Assembly (NCBI GenBank): GCA_963806455.1
Contig: CAWDXZ010000005.1
Location: 445,744-509,743 of the forward strand
Direction: 5' to 3'
From: Bog-756 sp963806455
Lineage (GTDB): Bacteria; Actinomycetota; Acidimicrobiia; Acidimicrobiales; RAAP-2
Length of the DNA stretch: 64,000 bases
Shown: positions 26,719 through 35,648 of the stretch, piece by piece
Position numbering within the stretch: the stretch's first letter is position 1
Layout: every line of letters starts with the position of its first letter
Notes under the pieces: generated by a model
Databases searched by the model: none
What the model saw: the letters and a program-made list of their open reading frames with translations, nothing else
Told to the model about the DNA's origin: nothing
Translations under genes and position numbers: made by a program

Positions 26719-28074
26719 GTGACCAATGTGAACAGGATCTCAGTCGATGTCGCCGTCGTTGGCGCGGGTCTCGCGGGGCTCACCGCCTCAGTGAGCTTGG
26801 CCGACGAAGGTCGCTCAGTCGTGGTCCTCGAGGCGGATGCGAGGGTCGGGGGTCGGACGCTCAACCATGACTTGGGTGGCGGGAAGGTGGTCGAGGTCGG
26901 TGGTCAATGGGTTGGCCCCACACAGAACCATCTGATCGATCTGGCCACTCGCCTGCAAGTGGGCACCTTTCCGACTTACACGGCGGGCAAGGCCGTCGCC
27001 ATGTTGGGTGGCACACGCAGCGTGTATCAACACGTACCCAGGCTGTCCCCCTTCGGGCTGGTGGACTCTGGTCTGACGCTGGCTCGACTGGACCGGCTCG
27101 CACGACGGATCGACGTCGAATGCCCCTGGTTGGACCGAAGTGGGCTCGATGAAGTCACCATGGCCAGTTGGATGCGTGACCATGTCCACACCAAATTGGC
27201 ACGAACAATGCTTGAGCTCTTGATCGAGAACGTCTTCACCTGTACACCTGCGGACATCTCTGTCCTTCATGTCCTCGCCTGCGTGCGATCCGCTCGAGGT
27301 CTTAGCCCCATGATCCGCACCCGGGGCGGCGCGGAGGACGCTCGATTCATCGGGGGTTCACAGCTCTTGAGCCTGCGCATGGCCGAGCATTTGGGTCCCC
27401 AAACGGTGGTTCTCCAGTCACCCGTTCGCACCATCACCCAGTCGTCCGATCGGGTTCAGGTGAAGGCAGAGGGAATTGAGGTCTCGGCGACACACGCCAT
27501 CGTGACCTTGCCCCCCACGCTCGCCGGACGAATCGCCTATGACCCCCCGCTACCCTCGGAACGAGATCAGCTAACCCAGCGCACCCCGATGGGCTCGATC
27601 ATCAAGTGCCTCGCCATCTACGAGGAGCCCTTCTGGCGGGACGACAACTACAACGGGCAGGCGGTTGCCGATCAACTGGCCGTGCACGCGACCTTCGACA
27701 ATTCACCTCCTGATGGCTCTCCTGGAATCCTGCTCGGATTTCTCACCGCTCGCAGCGCGCGCTCGCTGGCAAGAGTGGATGAGACGGAACGTCGCCGAGC
27801 AGTCCTGAGCTCCCTTGCCGCGTTCTTTGGCCCACGTGCAGCTCACCCAACGGACTATGTTGAGATGGACTGGTCGGCACAGGAATGGACCCGTGGATGT
27901 TACGGGGCCCACTTCGCACCCGGCGTGTGGACCGGTTACGGAGCGGCGCTACGTGCACCCGTCGGTAGAATCCACTGGGCGGGAGCCGAGTCAGCCGTCT
28001 CTTGGATCGGTTACATGGAGGGTGCCGTGCAATCTGGGCGCCGGGCTGCGGCCGAAGTCCTCGACCGATCCTGA
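26719..28074 (+). CDS. Flavin monoamine oxidase family protein
   Basis: About 451 residues from the GTG at 26719; an ATG at 26635 would add 28 residues. The dinucleotide-binding motif VAVVGAGLAGLTASVSLA lies at residues 9-26, then DARVGGRTLNHDL and EVGGQWVGPTQNHL, typical of the monoamine/putrescine oxidase family. The C-terminal FAD motif is GRIHWAGAESA with the GYMEGAVQSGRRAA helix. It probably oxidises an amine; the substrate cannot be told. It stands alone; codon use is a little less GC-biased than in its neighbours. Confidence 0.9.
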   Translation: MTNVNRISVDVAVVGAGLAGLTASVSLADEGRSVVVLEADARVGGRTLNHDLGGGKVVEVGGQWVGPTQNHLIDLATRLQVGTFPTYTAGKAVAMLGGTRSVYQHVPRLSPFGLVDSGLTLARLDRLARRIDVECPWLDRSGLDEVTMASWMRDHVHTKLARTMLELLIENVFTCTPADISVLHVLACVRSARGLSPMIRTRGGAEDARFIGGSQLLSLRMAEHLGPQTVVLQSPVRTITQSSDRVQVKAEGIEVSATHAIVTLPPTLAGRIAYDPPLPSERDQLTQRTPMGSIIKCLAIYEEPFWRDDNYNGQAVADQLAVHATFDNSPPDGSPGILLGFLTARSARSLARVDETERRRAVLSSLAAFFGPRAAHPTDYVEMDWSAQEWTRGCYGAHFAPGVWTGYGAALRAPVGRIHWAGAESAVSWIGYMEGAVQSGRRAAAEVLDRS

Positions 28075-28307
28075 TCGCTGTCTGTACTCAGCGGGAGGAG
28101 AGACCATGATCCCACCCGGTTCGTGGGCTCGATCCCTACCATTCGCTGCGCCGTGGCTCGGGCGTCGGCGTCGTCCGCTCACGACAGCTTCGACCGGCCG
28201 GAGTTGGAGGGCCACCGGGCCGGGAACGGACCCGACCGGGACGGTGCCGAGCCTGGCAGGATGTCCGCCTGCAGAAACGTCCGGAGTTTGCGCGGTTCTC
28301 ATCGGCG

Positions 28308-29213
28308 CTATGTAGATTGCGGTTGACCAGTCCCGGATTCGAGCCGATCGAGCTCCGCATCGAGCTCCCGGGTTCGCTGCTCTTCGACGCGAACCCAGCG
28401 GGTGGCGACGGGGATCATGGCGATGAACATCAAGGCGTCTCCTCCGACCCACATGATGGCGCCACCGATGTGAAGATCGGTGAGGCGCGATGGTCCCCAG
28501 GCTCGAGTGAAGGTGTCATAGAAGGAGAACATCTCGTGTGCTGCCGCGGTCAACGCCAGACCGGTGAACGTGTCCACCGGGACGGCTAGCGCCAGGTATA
28601 CGAGCTGCAGGGGTGGTGACAACGGGTGGCGGGAGGGTTCGATCCCCACGACCGGACGCCAGAAGAGGTAGCCGACGACGATGAAGGCAAGGTGCTCGTT
28701 GTCGTGGACCAGGTCGTTGGTGAGTGTGTAGTTGAAGAAGCTGGTGAGGTGCGTGAAGGGGATGAGCACGGCGTACGCCACGAAGGCGAAGACCGGATGT
28801 CCGATGATCTCCGCCACCCGCGATCCAGTAACACCATGAACCACCCGCCTGAACCGGCCACCACTGGCCCGTTGCAGAAGATCGAGGGGCGCCCCCATCG
28901 CGAACAGGGGGCCGGCCATCATGACCAGCATCAGGTGTTGGATCATGTGGTCGTAGAACACCTGGTCGTCGTAGGCGCCGATGACCCCCTCGATGGCGAT
29001 GAAGGTGGCGAGAAGCCCGGCGAGGAACGCTCCCGTGCGGCGAGAAGACCAGGGTGTTCCCTCGATCCGCCTGACCCGCCATGCCCCCCACACATACAGG
29101 CCGCCGGCCGCCAGCAATAGGATGGATGGCACCCACCCGAGCTGGGTGGTGCCGAGGCGACTCCAGTCGAGCGGCGCCATAGCGCCGACCATGGCAAAGT
29201 TCAGCGACGGCAT
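28308..29213 (-). CDS. ctaG: Cytochrome c oxidase assembly protein, caa3-type CtaG
   Basis: 301 residues from the ATG at 29213, one base after the Sco stop. Seven or so TM helices include VPSILLLAAGGLYVWGAW, AGLLATFIAIEGVIG and AVLIPFTHLTSFF, with the family-typical conserved histidines in DHMIQHLMLVMMAGPLFAMG and in VHDNEHLAFIVVGYLFW. Members are proposed to deliver copper to the caa3-type oxidase. A Sco-CtaG pair supports this role. The open frame extends far upstream but would overlap Sco in another frame. Confidence 0.92.
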   Translation of the reverse strand: MPSLNFAMVGAMAPLDWSRLGTTQLGWVPSILLLAAGGLYVWGAWRVRRIEGTPWSSRRTGAFLAGLLATFIAIEGVIGAYDDQVFYDHMIQHLMLVMMAGPLFAMGAPLDLLQRASGGRFRRVVHGVTGSRVAEIIGHPVFAFVAYAVLIPFTHLTSFFNYTLTNDLVHDNEHLAFIVVGYLFWRPVVGIEPSRHPLSPPLQLVYLALAVPVDTFTGLALTAAAHEMFSFYDTFTRAWGPSRLTDLHIGGAIMWVGGDALMFIAMIPVATRWVRVEEQRTRELDAELDRLESGTGQPQST

Positions 29214-29214
29214 C

Positions 29215-29991
29215 TTAGGATCCGACCGCCGGCAGCGGCGCCCGCAGCAGCCAGGCCACGGCTTGGATTCCCTGGTCCGCCGTCCAGCCCGGTTGGAGCG
29301 GGCGCTTCTGGTGTGCAATGCCCTCATCGGAGAGGAAATGCTGGAGCTGCGTGGGCAGCTTCCCGGAGTAGTCGGGGGCGGCGGTGGTGGCGAAGACCTC
29401 ATGGCCGGAGGGATCGAGGAAGACGAAGCCGTCCGAGTGGTTGACGTCGTAGGTGAGAGGCTGGTGAGTGAGCCAGTCGATGGCCGGGGGGCTGCCCTGG
29501 GGGACCATTTGGTAGGAGATGCCGAAGAACTTCGCCACCGTGGCCAGCTCATCCGGCGACTCGGTCACCAGCTCCCAGGTCGCACCGGTGACCCTGGCAT
29601 AGGCCGACAGCCGAGCGGGCGTGTCACGGCCCGGGTCGACGGAGAGCTCCACGATGACCAGTTTGGAGCGCTGTCCGGCCTGATCGACCGATCGCTGGAC
29701 GGCGCCGAGGTTCGCAGTCGTCATCGGGCAGATATCCGAACAGAGCGTGAGGAACGGTACGAGCATCACGTTCCGACCGTGCAGCGACGCCAGGTCGAAC
29801 GTGCGGCCGTGCTGATCGGTGAGAGGAACAGTCGCAACCCTGGTCGGTACTGTCAGATCCACGGTGGCGCCGAAGCTCGCCGGGGGCGTCGGCGGGGGCC
29901 CGGTTGAGCAGGCGGCCCCGACGAATCCAACCAGAATTACAGCACGAAGGGCGAGGCCTCGACCTGCTCGGATGCTCCGATCCAGGCTCAT
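29215..29991 (-). CDS. Sco1/SenC-family copper chaperone lipoprotein
   Basis: 258 residues. Lipoprotein signal with lipobox VGAAC at about residue 28, then a thioredoxin-like domain with the Cu-binding CSDICP (CxxxC, about residue 84) and the distal His in LTYDVNHSDGFVFL (about residue 185). Sco proteins insert copper into the CuA centre of cytochrome oxidase. First gene of a two-gene operon with ctaG. A BlaI/CopY-like dyad lies 14 bp before the start. Confidence 0.93.
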   Translation of the reverse strand: MSLDRSIRAGRGLALRAVILVGFVGAACSTGPPPTPPASFGATVDLTVPTRVATVPLTDQHGRTFDLASLHGRNVMLVPFLTLCSDICPMTTANLGAVQRSVDQAGQRSKLVIVELSVDPGRDTPARLSAYARVTGATWELVTESPDELATVAKFFGISYQMVPQGSPPAIDWLTHQPLTYDVNHSDGFVFLDPSGHEVFATTAAPDYSGKLPTQLQHFLSDEGIAHQKRPLQPGWTADQGIQAVAWLLRAPLPAVGS

Positions 29992-30004
29992 ACGGCGAAC
30001 GTAA

Positions 30005-30020
30005 TACTACGTTTGCAGTA
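30005..30020 (-). promoter_or_regulatory. BlaI/CopY-like dyad upstream of the sco-ctaG operon
   Basis: TACTAC-GTTT-GCAGTA is a 6-bp inverted repeat with one mismatch. This style of dyad is bound by BlaI/MecI/CopY-family repressors, some of which control copper or respiratory genes. No such regulator is encoded nearby, so the assignment rests on motif and position. Confidence 0.5.
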
Positions 30021-30148
30021 GGACAAATCGCGGAATGACCGGCGATTCGAGCCCACGGCGCCGGACCGGGCTTCTCATGGATTTCTAACATTTCTCGGTT
30101 AAGACGTCCGTGTCAGTGTGCAGTTCAAATCGAGTTGGAGGAAGGTCC

Positions 30149-31336
30149 ATGCTCAGGAGGCTTGTCCTTGCCGTAACCGTATTGACGTCCGCCACGGTGG
30201 TTGGGGGCAGCGCCTTCGCCGGGGGACCGAGTGCCGGGGCGACGACCACGGTCACTGTCGAATCGAACCTGTGCTACCAGCCTCACCATGGGAGTTGCGT
30301 GGACGGTGTCAGCCACGAATTCGATGCCTATCTCCCGGCGGGAGCCACCCAGAGGACCGCTGGGATCATCCTCATCCACGGTGGAAGCTTCATCGGCGGC
30401 GACAAGGCCGTTTTCGCCAGTATCGGAACGAAGCTGGCCGCTGACGGTATGGCGGCATTTTCGATCAACTACCGGCTCGACTCCTCGACAGTGGTGGGCT
30501 TTCCCATGGAGTCCCAGGACGTGATGGCAGCCATCAGCTACATCCGCGCCCACGCCAGGTCCTTCAACGTCGACTCCACCCGGTTGGCGTCGTTCGGCAG
30601 CTCGGCGGGCGCCACGTTGGCCGTCTACTCGGCGATGAAGGCGCAGCAGAGTGATCCCGCTGCCCAGGTCGCTGCCGATGTCGGGTGGTCGGGCGGCTAT
30701 GACTTCACCGTTGGTCCGGGCGGGGCCATCGACCCCAGCCAGCTCCAGAACATCGAGTACTACATGGGCTGCAGCGACCCGACCAGTCCAACCTGCCAGT
30801 CCACGGCTGCCGCCGCCTCGGCCGTTTCGCTGGTCGAGCCTGGTGATCCCCCCACGCTGCTGGCCAACTCGACCGATTACAAGGTGGGTTGTGAGATCGT
30901 CGCTCCATCCCAGGCCACGGAAATGGCCTCCGATCTGACCAACGACGGTGTACCCGCCCAGCTGGACCTGAACAGTGAGTGCGCCCACGCCATCGGGTAC
31001 GCCAACATCGAACTGGCCCCCACGATCACTTTCCTTGAAGCCCATCTCTTCGTGGCACCGACCATCACCTCACGGTCCTCGAAGACGTTCCGAGCCGGTA
31101 TGGCCTCCACATTCACGGTCAAGTCGAAGGCCAACCCCACCGCGACCATCACCGAGGCCGGCCTGCTCCCTCAAGGAGTCGCTCTTGTCGATCAAGGCAA
31201 CGGTGACGCCACTATCGGCGGAACTCCGCAGACCGGGGCCGTGGGCAACTATCCGATCGTCATCACCGCGAGCAACGGTGGTTCACCCGATGGAGTCCAG
31301 CACTTCACCTTGACGGTGTCCGCGCCCCACAAGTAG
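30149..31336 (+). CDS. Secreted alpha/beta-hydrolase (HSL-like esterase) with C-terminal Ig-like domain
   Basis: 395 residues from the ATG at 30149, preceded by a strong site GGAGGAAGG; an earlier in-frame start is less likely. Signal peptide about 1-30 (LVLAVTVLTSATVVGG). The hydrolase domain has the oxyanion motif IHGGSFIGG and nucleophile elbow FGSSAGA (Ser about 168), with the catalytic His probably in SECAHAIG. Residues about 310-395 form a putative Ig-like domain (TFTVKSKANPTATITEAGLL, GNYPIVITASNG). Probably an exported carboxylesterase. It stands alone. Confidence 0.9.
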   Translation: MLRRLVLAVTVLTSATVVGGSAFAGGPSAGATTTVTVESNLCYQPHHGSCVDGVSHEFDAYLPAGATQRTAGIILIHGGSFIGGDKAVFASIGTKLAADGMAAFSINYRLDSSTVVGFPMESQDVMAAISYIRAHARSFNVDSTRLASFGSSAGATLAVYSAMKAQQSDPAAQVAADVGWSGGYDFTVGPGGAIDPSQLQNIEYYMGCSDPTSPTCQSTAAAASAVSLVEPGDPPTLLANSTDYKVGCEIVAPSQATEMASDLTNDGVPAQLDLNSECAHAIGYANIELAPTITFLEAHLFVAPTITSRSSKTFRAGMASTFTVKSKANPTATITEAGLLPQGVALVDQGNGDATIGGTPQTGAVGNYPIVITASNGGSPDGVQHFTLTVSAPHK

Positions 31337-31650
31337 TCGCCAACGGGTCGATTCGTGCCGGTCCCTCGTGGCCTCGGCCGCCGGTGACGTAGCCGCGTTC
31401 TCCCCACCGCGACGCGACCGGTCACGGGCCGCTGCGCTGCCCATGGACCTTCACCGACGAGGGCGTCGAACGCGGCCAACCTGGTTTGCGCCGATGAACG
31501 AGGGGTAGAGACCCATCCGGCTTCAGCATGGTTCAACCTTCAGAAAGGGGCGCCCTGACAGCCATCGACGCTTCGTAGCGCTGCTGCCGCTGAACGCGGA
31601 CGGGGAAGTGTCATCAGCAGAGACGACGTATCTAGAAAGGAAATGGAACG
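31337..31650. other. Intergenic region, no gene seen
   Basis: About 314 bp. A purine-rich ribosome site (AGAAAGGAAATGG) at its right end serves the small hydrophobic protein gene. No other feature is seen. Confidence 0.4.
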
Positions 31651-31815
31651 ATGGTTATCTTGCTGGCATTCCTAATTGTCCTGCTATTTGCCGGGCTGGG
31701 CTTTGCTCTCCATTTCCTTTGGATCGTGGCAGCGATATTTCTGGTTCTCTGGTTGCTTGGCTTCGCACTCGGGCGGGGCGAGGGGGCGGGGAGGCACGGT
31801 TTCTATCGCTGGTAG
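31651..31815 (+). CDS. Small hydrophobic membrane protein
   Basis: 54 residues. Two hydrophobic segments (VILLAFLIVLLFAGLGFAL and LWIVAAIFLVLWLLGFALG) are joined by a short HF turn, followed by a Gly/Arg tail ending HGFYRW. Preceded by AGAAAGGAAATGG at the right distance. Such proteins are common in actinobacteria and are often annotated only as hydrophobic or lmo0937-like membrane proteins; they are often stress-induced, but the role is unknown. It overlaps no other credible frame. Confidence 0.75.
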   Translation: MVILLAFLIVLLFAGLGFALHFLWIVAAIFLVLWLLGFALGRGEGAGRHGFYRW

Positions 31816-32096
31816 CCGTCCGCCCATCCGGAGAGTGAACCACGAGCGGCTGGCGTGCCATCGACCTGTTCAGGAAGAGCACGGGGCCATCTTGACCCTG
31901 TTCAAGCCGTTGGCAACCCGACTGAACAGGGTTTCGATGGCATGAGCGGGCCGCGATCCTCTCGTGGTCTCGCGACCGCCTGGGACGGCTGTCGGGATCG
32001 GCTCCTCGTGCAACAGGGGGACACGGCGGATGAGCAGGTGGCGGATCGTCTCCAGGCCGAACAGGCACACGTCTCCAACAGCGGAGTGGGGGTGCC

Positions 32097-33110
32097 ATGC
32101 GGGTAGTCATTCTCGGCGCTACCGGCAATGTCGGGACGAGTGTCGTCCGAGCAGTCCGAAATGACAAGTCAGTGGATCACGTCATCGGTCTGGCGCGCCG
32201 GCCTCCCAACGGTGCCCTGCTCGGCATCGAGTGGCGGGCGACCGACATAGCCCGAGATGACCTGACCGATCACTTCCAGGGAGCCGATGCTGTCATCCAT
32301 CTCGCGTGGCTCACGCAGCCCGCACGGAATGAATCCTTCCTCCACCAGGTGAATGTCGCCGGTTCGGCCAGAGTGTTCGAGGCCGTGGCCAAAGCGGGGG
32401 TGGGGACGCTCCTGTATGCCTCATCGTGGGCGGCATACAGTCCCGCAGCCACCGGCAACAGGGTCGACGAAGACTGGCCGACCGAAGGAATCCGCACCTC
32501 GGTGTACTCCCGCCAGAAGGTGGAGGTGGAGCGGCTCCTTGACCAGTTCGAGACCGAGCATCACTTCGTTCGAGTAGTCCGGCTGCGACCGGGCCTCGTG
32601 CTCAAGGCAGAAGCCGCCGCGGAGATACAGCGTCTGTTCATGGGGCGGCTCTTGGCATCAATCGCCATACGATCCTCGCGGCTACGGGCTGTTCCAGACA
32701 TTTCCGGCCTTGCCTTCCAGGTGATTCACAGCGATGATCTGGCCGAGGCCTATCGACTGGCGCTGCTCGGGTCGGTGACCGGCGCCTACAACGTCGCATG
32801 CGACTTGGCAGTCGACGGGCGGGAGATCGCCGATCACTTTGCGCTCCGCCGGGTTCCGGTGAACCCGAGGCTGGCGCGGGCGGTGATGTCGATGGGCTGG
32901 CAGTTGCACATCCAGCGCACCGAGCCCGGTTGGTTTGACCTGCTCGTCGGGTCCCCCCTCCTGGACACGAACCGCGTGCGGGAGGAACTTGGATGGCAGG
33001 CCCAGCAGTCCCCACTCTCCGTCATCCGAGAACTGGCGGGGTCAATGTCTTCGCAGACCGGCTTTGGAACAGCATCCCTGCAGCCAGGGCACGGACTGGC
33101 CGGCCGCTAA
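32097..33110 (+). CDS. NAD-dependent epimerase/dehydratase (extended SDR)
   Basis: 337 residues. The N-terminal Rossmann motif VVILGATGNVGTSVVRAV, VIHLAWLTQPA, the active-site region YASSWAAYS and YSRQKVEVERLL (Tyr-x3-Lys) mark an atypical/extended SDR. The substrate-binding C-terminus ends with ELGWQAQQSPLSVIREL. Substrate unknown. Its TAA stop (33108-33110) lies inside the 5-bp target duplication CTAAG of the adjacent IS1380 element; the reading frame itself is intact. Confidence 0.9.
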   Translation: MRVVILGATGNVGTSVVRAVRNDKSVDHVIGLARRPPNGALLGIEWRATDIARDDLTDHFQGADAVIHLAWLTQPARNESFLHQVNVAGSARVFEAVAKAGVGTLLYASSWAAYSPAATGNRVDEDWPTEGIRTSVYSRQKVEVERLLDQFETEHHFVRVVRLRPGLVLKAEAAAEIQRLFMGRLLASIAIRSSRLRAVPDISGLAFQVIHSDDLAEAYRLALLGSVTGAYNVACDLAVDGREIADHFALRRVPVNPRLARAVMSMGWQLHIQRTEPGWFDLLVGSPLLDTNRVREELGWQAQQSPLSVIRELAGSMSSQTGFGTASLQPGHGLAGR

Positions 33111-33111
33111 G

Positions 33112-34742
33112 CCTCGATCCACCGACAGACTAGGGGAAGGGCACGCTCAATCTGAAGCGGTGCTGATGGCGACCGGGGCAGCGCGACGCGTCGAACGAAG
33201 GCGTGATCGACCAAGGTCTCGTGATGGACGTCGGCTGTCAGCGCACGGTTGAAGCGTCTGCGGCTGCGCCGGCCGCGGGTTGTTGTTCAGGTGATGAGCG
33301 GCGAGGAACGCAGGCTCGACAATGCGGTCGTGAACAACTGCGCCCATGGCCAACGTTCGGGCAGACGGAGGACGGGTCGGCCCGCGGGGTTGACGAGGCG
33401 GCCGGGAACGGTGAGGACCCGGAAGCGCACCGTCGAGGCGACGGTCAGCTGATCGTCGGCGTGGATGCTGCCGAGGGAGGCGGTCCAGCGAATCAGATTG
33501 TGGGCGAGCACCGCGCACCCGAGCCAGGCTGCGTTGGCGAAGAACCGCCCCGAGGGGCAGTGCTCGAGACCGGCTCCTTCCTTCAGGTCCCGGATGGCGA
33601 GCTCGACGGTGGCGTGGGCTCGGTGGAACCGGTCGGCCTCGACCGCCTCGAGCTCGAGGTTGGTCACGAAGGCGTGGTGACGCCAGTCGGGCCAGAGCTG
33701 TCGCTGCATTCGATCGGTCAGCCGGGTGCGGCGAACGACCAGGCGCACCCGACGTTCGGCCCGCTTCGTCTTGCCCCCACCGGTGACATAGATGGTCTCC
33801 GCCACCTGGGCGGCACCGCCGTCGGGGTAGGTGATGTCGTGCCACGCATCCTCGGGAATGGCGGCGATTGCCCCCTGCACGCTGGCGTTCTGATGCACGG
33901 TGATCGACCAGGCCACCGAGAGCCGGTCGAGGATGGCCAGCAGATCCCAGCTGAAGAACCCCGAGTCGGCCCGGAGGGTGAGCGGACCAGTGGCTCCACA
34001 CCGTCGCACCCGGGCGATGAGCTCCTCACAGAAGCGCTTGGTGCCCCGCTGAGAGGAGCCTTTGCGGAGACGGGCATGGAGCACCTCGCCGGTGCCCGCC
34101 CGCGTGGCGAGGAGGGGGTGGTAGCCGAGCACCCTGGTGTAGCCAAATGCTGCACCATGCTTCTGCTTCCCGTGCACCTCGATGATGGTCGAGTCGAGGT
34201 CGATGGTCATCGCCTCTTTCCCCGGACCGGCCCCGACCGACCACGCCCGTCGGATGGCCTCGGCGATCACTGCGTCCAGCTGGCGAACGTGGCCGAAGGT
34301 GAACGAGCGCAGGAACGTGCCCAACGTGGACGGTGCCATCACCCGGAAGGGCAGCACCCGGCCCGTTGCCCCGGCCCGCAACCGGTCAGCGTGGTCGATG
34401 TGGGATGCCCCGGCCAGGATCGCCGCCACGAGCGTCAGCACCTGGCGGCCGGGATGAGCTCCGCCGACGCGGCCACGCAGCCGAACCATCTGGTTCACGA
34501 GGGACTCCAGGCCGAGGCGGACCATCAGAGTGGCCGGCACCAGAAGACCAGCGTCAGCCACCAGAGTCGGCTCGTCAAAGGTCACTGCAATCCGGTCGAT
34601 TCCGCGCGATGATGAATTCACTGAAAGTGCCTCCTGGTTCTGGTGCGAATCGTGACTTCGAACATCACAATTCTCCCAGGCGGGGAGGCACTTTCCGCGA
34701 ATGCGCGGCGTTCAGATCAGAAGGTCAATCGGTGGATCGAGG
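33112..34742 (-). mobile_element. IS1380-family insertion sequence, apparently complete
   Basis: 1,631 bp. The ends are 14-bp perfect inverted repeats, CCTCGATCCACCGA at 33112-33125 and its complement at 34729-34742. Both sides are flanked by the direct repeat CTAAG (33107-33111 and 34743-34747), a 5-bp target duplication. It encodes one full-length transposase, so it is probably active or recently inserted. Confidence 0.9.
33287..34621 (-). CDS. IS1380-family transposase (DDE)
   Basis: 444 residues, full length for the family. Characteristic blocks are GGAHPGRQVLTLVAAILAG, TIDLDSTIIEVHGKQKHGA (first catalytic Asp), PLTLRADSGFFSW (second Asp) and the C-terminal ATVELAIRDLKEGAGLEHCP, which holds the Glu. 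A basic C-terminus follows. It is the only gene of the element and is transcribed opposite to the epimerase. No frameshift. Confidence 0.95.
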   Translation of the reverse strand: MNSSSRGIDRIAVTFDEPTLVADAGLLVPATLMVRLGLESLVNQMVRLRGRVGGAHPGRQVLTLVAAILAGASHIDHADRLRAGATGRVLPFRVMAPSTLGTFLRSFTFGHVRQLDAVIAEAIRRAWSVGAGPGKEAMTIDLDSTIIEVHGKQKHGAAFGYTRVLGYHPLLATRAGTGEVLHARLRKGSSQRGTKRFCEELIARVRRCGATGPLTLRADSGFFSWDLLAILDRLSVAWSITVHQNASVQGAIAAIPEDAWHDITYPDGGAAQVAETIYVTGGGKTKRAERRVRLVVRRTRLTDRMQRQLWPDWRHHAFVTNLELEAVEADRFHRAHATVELAIRDLKEGAGLEHCPSGRFFANAAWLGCAVLAHNLIRWTASLGSIHADDQLTVASTVRFRVLTVPGRLVNPAGRPVLRLPERWPWAQLFTTALSSLRSSPLIT

Positions 34743-34747
34743 CTAAG

Positions 34748-34989
34748 GGAGTCGTCGGTGCCGAGTCGCTGATAAGGAGCTCTCAACCGGCGAGGGAAAC
34801 CTCCAGCCGGTCGTCTGTCAAAAAGGTTCCTCGGGCCGGGGCGCACCTACCGGGCGCAAGGCTGCCCGTGGCCCGCCAGGCGTTCTGACGGTGCATTCGT
34901 CGTACTGCGAGGCGTGTCGTGTTCGACGGTGATCCCGGATCCTTTTCCGGGGTGGGATGGACCACCGCGTTCGCAGCGAGGCTACGACG
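34748..34989. other. Spacer between IS1380 and the UdgX remnant
   Basis: About 240 bp with no recognisable gene. It is continuous with the region that lay downstream of the epimerase before IS insertion. Confidence 0.4.
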
Positions 34990-35640
34990 GTCGAGGGGCC
35001 GGTCCGAGAACAAGCCGAAGGTCCTGAGTGAACCGTACCCGTTCCACCGATCGCTCCTCCGGGCCTCGGATGCGCAGTAGTGAAGATGGGTGGATTGTCG
35101 CGGTGACCGGGCACGTCGTGGGGGCCGGAGAAGACCTGGCCTCTATGCTGCGTGACGCGGAATTGTCGACCCAACGGTGCCTGGGCCGCGGTGGCCCCCA
35201 GGCAGACGACGATGGCTGGCTGACCGCGTCGATCTCGGCCAACAGCCACGGCAGACACGCTTCGACTTCACGGGCGGAGTGCTTCTTGTGGAGTCGAACC
35301 GGTCCCCGACCTCCCATTTGAAGTGTTTCACTGCATTGGTGATGTACGGAGAAGCCGGGTCGATATTGAGCTGTGCGAGTACCGAACGAAGGAGCCGGCC
35401 GGCCCGACGAACGGCTCTCCCGCCAGGTCGTCCTGATCACCGGGCTGCTCACCCACGAGCATGGCACGCGCCCAGCTGTCTCCTCGCCCGAACACCGACT
35501 GCGTGGCCTGCTTGTGCAAGGTGCATCCCTTGCAGGATTGGCTGGCCGTTCGGAGCGTCTCGATCCCACCGGCCTCAGCCGGAAGGAACTCTTCAGCTCC
35601 CAGGGCTGCCACCTTGTCGCGGCCGCTCGGCAAATGAGAT
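34990..35640 (-). pseudogene. UdgX-type uracil-DNA glycosylase, frameshifted
   Basis: Segments of one protein lie in alternating frames: CKGCTLHKQATQSVFGRG, VGEQPGDQDDLAGEPFVGPAG, then (shift near 35380) LAQLNIDPASPYITNAVKHFKW, then (shift near 35320) VRLHKKHSAREVEACLPWLL, then VVCLGATAAQAPLGRQFRV and a late TIHPSSLLRI. The Fe-S cysteine CKGC, the GEQPG motif and the RLHKK loop (equivalent of the KRRIH loop) are all in family order, so this was a UdgX. At least three frame changes make it inactive unless some are sequencing errors. The original start is uncertain, near 35633. Confidence 0.8.
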
Positions 35641-35648
35641 CGAGGTAG

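Noticed and set aside
33203..34612. 469-codon plus-strand frame within the IS1380 element
   Set aside because: Antisense to a complete transposase.
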